Assembly (NCBI RefSeq): GCF_002575655.3 | Contig: NC_053036.3 | Span: 647,240,736-647,304,735 of the forward strand | Direction: 5' to 3' | Length of the DNA: 64,000 nt | Origin: Aegilops tauschii subsp. strangulata | Taxonomy: Eukaryota; Streptophyta; Magnoliopsida; Poales; Poaceae | Shown: in pieces, positions 56,689-64,000 of the stretch | Layout of the letters: each line of letters opens with the position of its first letter | How positions within the stretch are numbered: the first letter of the stretch is position 1 | Translations under genes and position numbers: made by a program | Notes under the pieces: generated by a model | The model's database searches: none | Told to the model about the DNA's origin: nothing | The model's input: the letters and a program-made list of their open reading frames with translations, nothing else

Positions 56689-59600
56689 ATGGGCACCAGG
56701 TCCTTCTTTACCGACTCCGAGATTCAGTCCGACCCTGAGCTATCGGAGCTGATAGGGGAGATCCTCTCCCTGAAGAGCGAGCGCAGAGACTTGATTGGGT
56801 CTCTTACTCCGGGGATTTCTCGCTGGGTGGATGAGATCTCTCGAGCAGCAACGTCGTCCGTCCGGGGCAATGTCGACTGCAAAGAGCCCTTCGGCATCTT
56901 GGAGGATGTCGAGGATTTGGGCCAGCGGATGCTGTCCATGTCCCATTTTCTTTCCTGTTCCAATTCCCGCATCCCCTTGTACAAGGCCGACGAGCTGGTT
57001 AGCACATCATCCAAATTAATGAAGATCTCCAAGGATTTCTGCGAATCTACAGAGCAGGCAATGGATAAGGCCGTGTCGGAGGCGGCAGAGGCAGAGGACA
57101 AGAGGAAGGAGGAGGAGAGGAAGGAGGACAAGAAGAAGAGGGATAGGATGAGGAAGAAGGAGAAGAAGAAGAAGCAACAGCAGAAGGAGAAGGATGAGGG
57201 GGACAAGGAGAAGAGGGCTATCATGAGGAAGAAGGAGAAGGAGAGGAAGAAGAAGAAAAAGCAGCAGCAGCAGCAGCAGGAGGATGATGCACAAGTTATT
57301 ACATCTGAGAAGATCACCGAGAAGATGGAAAGAAGGGAGGAGGAAGAGGACGAGGACGAGGAGGAGACGAGGAGGCAACAGGAGGTGAGGAAGATCATGG
57401 CTGCCAATGAATTCTTGCGTCTCTCCTCCAATGTCCTGGCGAGACCCTTGTGTTACAGAAATGAGTTGGCGATGATGATTACAGAGGAGGATGAGCAGGA
57501 GTATGAGAGGGCGATGGAGGCGGAGAGGCAGGCAGCGATGGAGGCGGAGGAGGCCAAGAGGGAGGCAATAAGGAAGGCAGAGAAGGAGAGGGAGCGGCGG
57601 AGGGAGATGATCAAGCAAAGGAAGGCGGAGAAGGAGGCAAAGAGGAAGCAGATCCCGCAGAACAAGGCGCCCATTGTGGAGAAGGAGGAGCGCATTGTGG
57701 AGGAGCATGCTGATGAGCAGGAAGCAAAATCCCCAGCGGAGCAGCTTAAAGAGCGGATGGGTAACCAGCTGGGTTTGTTCGCGGGCCGCCGTAGAGCATG
57801 GGAATACTCAAGTGGCAGCAAGCCGGGTCAGTGCGGTGGATTCGAAGATAAAAGTAAGTACAGAATGCATATATGCTGCAGCTTTATTATATAGCTTATT
57901 ACTCAACTCTATTTGCATAGACTGTTTGCTCTGTGCTATATGCATCTCTCAAGAAATTAACTTTATTCAACTCTATTTGCTTAGGCCCCGCAGTATTCCA
58001 TAGTTTTTGCTGCAGTTGTTGGCACATGCATGCCACAAATGATTGTATTACTTTATTCTGGCGATGGATGAACCTTGATCAATCATGCACATCCTGCTTA
58101 GATTAATCAGCAGTTTCAGGCCGGCTAGCTGATCTGTTTCTTTCGCTTGGCTTGTTGTTATGGCAGTACAGAAATTTGAAGTCACACACTTGTTGAATGG
58201 CAAAGTTGGTCAGAACTCAGGAGCAAACACCGTAGTGACAGTACTTAGTCTGTCTCCTCTAATTTGATCAGAAAACTATCGAAGTGAATTGTATATTTAT
58301 TGCTACAGATCCTGGCATCTACTGTAGGTGTTGGCGTGCTGACCAGGCTGCATGGCGGGTGCATGCAGCCCGGCGGCTGTTAGAAATCACTAATTAGTCG
58401 TGTAGCTCCAAGCTGAGTTAGGTTCAGCTGTCATCCACCGTAACAATCAGTCAAAACTATGCATGGTAAAACATCACCATCCAAACATCTATGTAGTTTT
58501 TGTAAAACTGAGAAAAGCCATGGTTTTAAGTAATTGTAGAGTATTAGGTGCCCACACGTTGGAATACCGTGGCTTGAAATTACCACAGTTTAAAAAAAAC
58601 TAAGCCTATGTTTGCTCTATGCATGTGAGAAGTTTGCTTACTCAACTCTATTTATTTACTCTTTGCTGTATGCATGTCTCAAGAAATTTGCTTAGTCTTT
58701 GCTTAATTGTGTTGCAGCTCTATTGAGTCCTATGCAGTTTACACATTGCATACCCGGTGTCATCCCGCCGCGTGCCGCTGTTATTGAGAGCTCCTTGCAG
58801 ATCTACTCCTTCAAAGTTACTGGACTAAGTGGCGACCTGAAGTGGCCACTCAATGTGTATGGTGTGGTCGCTGCCCGAGACACCGTGGACCACAACCGCA
58901 ACCTTCTCTTCTCTCGGTCAAGTGTTATGTATCAAGTACTTACATCTGAAAATGTATGCACTGTTCTATATTTAGTTTTCTCTTCATTTTCTTCCGTTTC
59001 TGTTAAGTACAGTAGTATTTTCTTCTTCAGCAAAACACTCCATTTAAATACAACGATGATCTAATGCTTGCAGGACTGTTCTTTGTGCTTGTCTGGCCCG
59101 TCACGTGCTATTCTAGCCGTGGACCCTGTTGACTTCGAAGTTGAGCTGCGAGTACATGATGGCTATGATTTTAGAGGTGATGGGATCAATGATAGAGAAT
59201 TGATCTGTGTTAGCAACCGCTACGAGGTCGCGCCCAGCGGTGAGATTCAACGTTTAACCTTCTATAGTCCGTTGTGTAGAGCAGTGTTGAGCCTTGAACA
59301 ACTTTCTAGTACGGTCCAGGCAACTATCTTGTCGATTCGTGTTGTCGGAGAGGGTCATCCTTTTAAATCCGGAGGGGAAGTTTTTTGTTGGTCATCTAGT
59401 GCAGATGGTAGTTCTACTATATATGAGAAGGTTGTGCTCCTTCATTCTCTTGAAGGAATTCCTCAAGAAGATGATGAGTTAGATCTAGATGGTTACCTCC
59501 CTCTGTCAAGAAATGTCGTTTCGGTTGAATCTGGAGGAGGGTTGAATGTTGTGGTAGAAACGTACGGGGGATCTTCTACATCTACTCATGTCTACTTCCC

Positions 59601-59733
59601 TTGTGAGTATTGCAACATCAGTCAGCGTACATGTTTGGTTGGCGGCTCTGAGGTGGAGATCACTGTTGCTTGGTCCCGACTTGTCCGCGACAAGATGGAC
59701 CTTTTGATTGATGGATATACTACCCAGGCCTAG
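56689..59733 (+). CDS. DUF6598-domain protein with charged coiled-coil N-terminus (3 exons)
   Basis: Likely CDS: 56,689-57,853, 58,718-58,953 and 59,074-59,733 (686 aa). Donors are AAAA|GTAAGT and AAAT|GTATGC; acceptors are TTGCAG and TTGCAG. The reading frame is kept across both junctions (phase 1, then phase 0). Residues 1-120 are a mixed helical region (EIQSDPELSELIGEILSLKS, LTPGISRWVDEISRAA). Residues about 125-345 are Lys/Glu/Arg-rich, predicted coiled coil with NLS-like KKKRDRMRKKEKKKK and a short poly-Q run. Exons 2-3 encode the grass-expanded DUF6598 domain, with hallmark PPRAAVIESSLQIYSFKVTG, WPLNVYGVVAARDTVDHNRN and final GGSEVEITVAWSRLV. The function of DUF6598 is not established. 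ATG 56,689 is the first in-frame Met. No stops or frameshifts are seen, so it is probably functional. Confidence 0.85.
57854..58717 (+). other. Intron 1 of the DUF6598 gene
   Basis: 864-bp GT-AG intron. It contains an internal repeat: 'actcaactctatttgcatag...gctatatgcatctctcaag' near 57,901-57,955 recurs as 'actcaactctatttatttac...tgtatgcatgtctcaag' at 58,637-58,683, just before the acceptor. Confidence 0.8.
58954..59073 (+). other. Intron 2 of the DUF6598 gene
   Basis: 120-bp intron, GT-AG, rich in T on its 3' side. Splicing joins LTSEN to DCSLCLSGPSRAIL, which fits the DUF6598 alignment pattern. Confidence 0.85.
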
Positions 59734-62029
59734 TATGGTGTCTTGGCCATGTATTTTCGTCTTGCTAGTGGTATGCTAAGGCAAGTAGGATTTCCAACTG
59801 CATGTGTATCCAACTCTATGTGCACGCAACTAGAATGCCGCACAAACTACATATACAATATATGCTACAGCAGCAGTGGAGATTGTAAACAATGAGATCA
59901 TATGATATTGCAACAGTATCTAATCTATTACTAGGTAACAAGAGACAGTCAAAGGCGAGTGCTTCCCAAAATGTTCATGCACTTGGTTAATTAAACAGAT
60001 TGCGAAGGTCAAATACTGGGCAAGAAGCTGTACTTCTTGTAATCATCAGGAGCCCAAAATGGACGTGTCGCATCCAGTGTGTACCCGCAGGAAGATATGG
60101 AAACTTAAGAATCAAAAAACCAAAAGTCGAAGCAGAGTGCACCAACAACTTAATGTAAACAAGGTGAGCACAACAAGGATACTAACAAACACAAGTTACA
60201 CAAACTTACTTGAGCAATATCACAAGATATGAAAGTGTATGACACAAGTTAGCAATTCACACCAATCACAAGATATATCAATAGTAGCAAGTATGAATTG
60301 CGGAATATAAATTGTAGACCTAAATAATCTCTACAAGGAAATAACCAACACAATATAATGAGGACAACAAGATAATAGTGACTGCGAGGTCAAGTGACCA
60401 AAGAAAACCACAAATAAGGAGATATGGTTAAGGATAACTAAAGTCACGGAGACAAGGATGTATCCCGATGTCCACTTCCTTGGAGGGAAGCTAGTCAACA
60501 TTGGAGGGATGGGTGTTATCACAAAGGCACAATAACACCACGAAAGCTCACGCTGTTGTCCTTGAGATATCACCACGAAGGCGATTCTCAACCACTATTG
60601 CTTCAGTCAGAAGGAGAGAGACTGGATCTATCACTTAGTGGAATCTCTCTCAAGAACACTCACTAATATCTTGTAGATCTAAGATTTGGTGCAGGAGAAA
60701 GTGAGAGGGAGCCTTTTTGTGTTCTAGGGTTCATATAAGTGTGCTGCTCGACCCCTCCATGAAGTGGTCAAGGGGTATATGTAGTGTGGCCCAAAAACTA
60801 GTTGTTTGATTGTAAAAGGTTGTGTAAGTACTTGACATATGGTAGTTACCAAACATATGGTGTGTACCGAACATCTGGTCGATGTACGTTTTGCACAGCT
60901 AAATGAATTAGCAGAGGCAAAGTAACAGGGGCACCAGACATCTGGTATGTACTGGACATCTGGTGTCTCAAGGAGCATAGGACGTCTGGTAGGTACCAAA
61001 CTTCTATTAAAATTTTGGCTTTGTATAGGTTTACTGAATTTCGGTGTTTATCAAACATCTGGTGGCACAGACATCTGGTCGCTCGGGATAGCAATGGCAC
61101 TTGAGCTTGATGTTGACATTATTCTTGGCTCAAGTTGGAAAGGCAATCCTGATCACGACTCTTGGTGAAGACATCAAATAGCCCCCACATAACCATGTGG
61201 AAGCACAACTTTTTATTCCATCTTCACATACCCATCATGTGATCGCTCGCAAGCATCAAGCATGTAATCCTTTGGTATGCCAATCTTGAACTTTCCCTTG
61301 TCAACCATAATCATCATCACTTGATGTCATCCTCCCATGGGCACTTGTAATATTTCTCTTATGCAAGCTCATGAGAATCACCTAACCCTCATAGACATAG
61401 ACAAGCACATATCATGGCTTAGTACACAAAGCATATTTGACAATTTTTTACCATACCACAAGATCCCATGTGGTATATTAGTTGTGCTTGTGCGTTTACC
61501 ATTTAGAATTCGATCTTCAAGCTTTATCTCTGTCAACCTTTATCTTTACTCCATGATCAAAACCTGATATCTGGAGGGCCATTTCTTTTGATTATGATAA
61601 CGTCCCCAAGGCGACTTCAAATGAACAAGTATTCAACATGACTTTTCTTCCTTACATCAAGGCAAATGATTTTTATTTTTGAATCATCTCAATCCGAGGT
61701 CGTATGCAAAATCTGCAACCCTAACAGTCTAAAATGACAATGAGGAGAAAAGTTTCGCCCCACACCACACCAAGACATTGATGTCTTATACATTGTGTGA
61801 GTTATTCGGACCCCAAGATTTCTACGGATTGAAAAGTTTTCGACACGAAAGAATCCATTCAACCTTCTTATTGCATTACCCATGGAACAACTTCATATAT
61901 AACTTGGTGCCATTGTTTCCATAGAAGTTTTCATTCATTATCAACTCTCAATGCACATGTTTGTGTTGATGGATTACTTCATTCAATTCATCCAATATTC
62001 TTCATGTATTATCAATGGAACTTTCGCGA
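59734..62029. other. 3' flank and unclassified AT-rich repeat-like DNA
   Basis: No gene is supported. 60,080-60,800 looks like transposon leader or LTR DNA, but no LTR pair or TIR is visible. 60,845-61,085 holds repeated 'acatctggt' motifs. No open frame longer than about 90 codons has recognisable motifs. Confidence 0.4.
60845..61085. repeat. Cluster of near-palindromic 'CAGACATCTGGT' motifs
   Basis: Variants are at about 60,855, 60,870, 60,933, 60,953, 60,980, 61,049 and 61,067 ('ccgaacatctggtc', 'accagacatctggtatg', 'tggacatctggtgtc', 'gacatctggtcgc'). They are spaced irregularly at 15-70 bp. Confidence 0.65.
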
Positions 62030-62400
62030 GAGGCACATCTCTGCCTAAGAAAAAAAACTACCACGAGAGGCACATATTTGTTTCTCGTGGAGGCACAGAT
62101 TTTGCTTCCACGAGAGGCAGAGTTGTGCCCCCCGGAAAGGAAGAAACGTTTTTTTTACTTCCACGAGAGGCACAAAGTTTGCTTCTTATGGAGGCACATT
62201 TTTTTGCTTCCGCGAGAGGCATTGTGCCATTTGGAAAAAGGAAAATATTTTTTTTTTGCTTCCACGAGAAGCTCAAGTTTGCTTCTTGTGTAGGCACAAA
62301 TCTGCTTCCACGAGAGGCACATGAAAAGAATATGTTTTCTTTTTTCACAGGAGGCGCATATTTGCTTCTCGGAAAAGGAAAAAAATAAAACATAATCATG
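62030..62400. repeat. Degenerate minisatellite 'gcttccacgagaggcaca'
   Basis: About eleven imperfect copies of 'tttgcttccacgagaggcac' are separated by A/T runs and 'ggaaaaggaaaa' segments. Open frames on both strands across it are repeat-driven. Confidence 0.8.
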
Positions 62401-62669
62401 CTTCTGGCTATGAGTTTTTCTATCTTTTATCGGCCTTTTTGGGAGAAAAAAATTCATCAAAACCTATTAACATGGGATCTAGTTTCGAATATCTCAACAC
62501 GAAGAATCGAGCAGTGAAAATGGTTCATGAATTGGACAACCAGTTATAAGAGATAAAATGTTTTAAAAACAAATCTACGAAAAAAGTGAAAACTCCTAGG
62601 CTACCATTTGTCAGCCCTTGAGAGGGTGGGAGTGACATTTACAAGGGGTTCTCCGTAATGAATGATTTC

Positions 62670-62795
62670 TTTGTTTTTGAGGCAAATAAAAAGTAGCGGG
62701 GAGGTTCTAGGACGGACCGGCGAGGTGGAGAGTCGCTCTTGTTGGGCCAGCCCCTCCGACTAGGCCCGACTGAGCTTTTCTTCGGTGGGACAGCA
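62670..62795 (+). repeat. Diverged copy of the DUF6598 gene upstream segment
   Basis: 'gaggcaaataaaaag...ggttctaggacggaccggcgag...gccagcccctccgac...gagcttttcttcggt' aligns with 56,410-56,520 ('gaggcaaaataataa...ggttcttggacgggccggcgag...gccaacccctccgag...gggcttgcttttggt'). It is in the same orientation and cut off by the LINE at 62,826. Confidence 0.7.
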
Positions 62796-62825
62796 TTCCA
62801 TCCCAACCCAACCCACCGCTTTGTT

Positions 62826-63513
62826 TTTTTAACTTCAACCTGATCTTTATTTATTCAAAACCGGCAGGAATCTCTGCCGCTATAACCTGCAGAATACAGT
62901 CGGGAGGTTCATTCAACCAGACCTTACAATAATGACTCAAAACACTCTCCTTAGCTAACAAATGTGCTGCACTATTTGCAGTCCTCCCAACCCAAGAAAA
63001 TTTCCATCTTTCCCTGCTATCCAACATTTGCTTGACTTCCTCTATGATTGGTCCCAGCGTAGATAGGTCCCTCTCCTTGCTCTGTAACTTGCTAACTATC
63101 TCCTTGCAGTCCATCTCAATGTGCAGACTGTTGGCGTTAAACTCATGTGCTAACTGAACCGCATGCTTACAAGCTTGAAGCTCGGCTGTAGCTGGGTCCT
63201 TACACATTGGGAGGAAATGGCATGCACTACCCAGCAGAGCCCCTTCATGATTTCTGAATACCACTCCTGCACCTCCATTCTCACCTGTTTTTGATATGGC
63301 ATGCACTACCAAGCAGAGCCCCTTCATTGACTTTAACCCATCCTTCCTCCGGCGGTTTCCACTTTTCAACAGGCACGGGCTTCTGTATTTTGCTTTTGTG
63401 TCCATGTATGGCCTGCCACTCCTCCATCAACTTAACTACAGTCCTTGCAATCACCTCTGCATCTTCAATTCTCTTTCCATCATGGGCATTACTGCGAGCT
63501 AACCACAGTCCAT
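62826..63513 (-). mobile_element. LINE 3' end (RNase H region), 5' part cut by LTR
   Basis: The minus-strand 3' end of an L1-type LINE has a short A tail at 62,826-62,833 (TTAAAAAAAC on the minus strand). It carries the C-terminal RNase H (RVT_3) module. On the right it is interrupted at 63,513 by an Angela-type LTR. Confidence 0.85.
62851..63513 (-). pseudogene. LINE RNase H domain, damaged N-terminus
   Basis: The minus strand reads LWLARSNAHDGKRIEDAEVI, then VEKWKPPEEGWVKVN (63,330-63,510). The RNase H core follows in a shifted frame (62,851-63,290): GGAGVVFRNHEGALLGSACH, CKDPATAELQACKHAVQLAH, SLHIEMDCKEIVSKLQ and ANSAAHLLAKE. The catalytic Glu (ATAE) and second Asp (EMDC) are seen. The first Asp, normally in VNxDGA, is missing because a copy of the EGALLGSACH coding segment replaces it (63,298-63,330 repeats 63,217-63,251). 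Confidence 0.85.
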
Positions 63514-64000
63514 ACTGTTGGAAATATGCCCTAGAGGCAATAATAAATGGTTATTATTATATTTCTTTGTTCATGGTAATTGTCTATTATTCATGCTATA
63601 ATTGTATTGTCCGGAAATCGTAATACATGTGTGAATACATAGACCACAACCTGTCCCTAGTAAGCCTCTAGTTGACTAGCTCGTTGATCAACAAATAGTC
63701 ATGGTTTCCTGACTATGGACATTGGATGTCATTGATAACGGGATCACATCATTAGGAGAATGATGTGATGGACAAGACCCAACTTAAGCATAGCATAAAA
63801 GATCGTGTAGTTTCGTTTGCTAGAGCTTTTCCAATGTCAAGTATCTTTTCCTTAGACCATGAGATCGTGCAACTCCCGGATACCGTAGGAGTGCTTTGGG
63901 TGTGCCAAACGTCACAACGTAACTGGGTGACTATAAAGGTGCATTACGGGTATCTCCGAAAGTGTCTGTTGGGTTGGCACGGATCGAGACTGGGATTTGT
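63514..64000 (+). repeat. Angela-type Copia LTR, plus strand, truncated by window end
   Basis: It starts TGTTGGAAATATGCCCTAGA and is close to the inverted complement of 26,578 leftwards. It includes 'aaaatcgtgtagttcg'-like and 'ccgtaggagtgctttggg' segments matching the Angela LTRs. The orientation is opposite to the two other Copia elements in the window. It may be a solo LTR or the 5' LTR of an element extending rightwards. Confidence 0.93.

Noticed and set aside
56724..57708. Long minus-strand Ser/Leu-rich frames opposite exon 1
   Set aside because: They are the antisense shadow of the Lys/Glu-rich coding sequence (AAG/GAG read as CTT/CTC). The plus frame has the Met, splice sites and domain continuity.
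62015..62460. Overlapping ~100-145 codon frames on both strands
   Set aside because: They are produced by the minisatellite's short unit lacking stops in several frames.

Overview
The window is repeat-rich plant nuclear DNA, most likely from a Triticeae grass (wheat, Aegilops, rye or barley group). The evidence is the combination of BARE-1/WIS/Angela-type Copia LTRs (TGTTGGAAATATGCCC... ends), a Sabrina/WHAM-like Athila-lineage Gypsy element, CACTA transposons with 'GTAGTAGCGC' subterminal repeats, Stowaway and Tourist MITEs, and a DUF6598-family gene. No bacterial, organellar or CRISPR features are present. Only one gene looks like an intact host gene: a three-exon DUF6598 gene at 56,689-59,733 (+).

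Layout. (1) 1-5,712: degenerate L1-type LINE on the minus strand. It has a tandemly duplicated ORF1, a deleted endonuclease, and an RT with a broken YADD box and a stop. (2) 5,713-9,380: non-coding block 'P1', interrupted by a Harbinger-type element (7,002-8,417). (3) 9,380-41,640: a nest of elements. A CACTA relic ('Y', 9,380-11,294 plus 41,217-41,640) was entered by an old Copia element ('X', 11,295-41,216, TSD GGGAG). X in turn received a complete-ended CACTA ('Z', 16,301-29,290, TSD TAA) and an Athila-type Gypsy element (29,428-37,675, TSD GACAA/GAGAA). Z was then split by an Angela-type Copia element (17,854-26,578, TSD GTGCT) and also carries a 400-bp hAT MITE with a perfect 8-bp TSD. 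(4) 41,885-42,967 ('P2') and 44,887-53,373 ('P3'): two more copies of the P1 block. P3 is broken by a SINE-like element, a LINE-like retroposon, MITEs and a short LTR element. (5) 53,374-55,784: Mutator-like element with long TIRs and a truncated mudrA. (6) 56,689-59,733: the DUF6598 gene. (7) 59,734-64,000: unclassified AT-rich DNA, a minisatellite, a second copy of the DUF6598 gene's upstream sequence, a LINE RNase H fragment, and the start of another Angela-type LTR running off the window.

How it fits together. P1, P2 and P3 are collinear non-coding paralogues. P3 lies directly upstream of the DUF6598 gene, and a diverged copy of that gene's immediate upstream sequence lies downstream at about 62,670-62,790. 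This suggests the DUF6598 locus was tandemly amplified and then dissected by transposons. Because P1 and P3 each lack the other's insertions, they serve as natural empty sites that fix the ends of several elements to the base.

Calls rest on reading the sequence and on family knowledge; no database search was run. Family names (Angela, Sabrina, Caspar-like) are by resemblance only. Relative ages are inferred from nesting order and visual LTR similarity.
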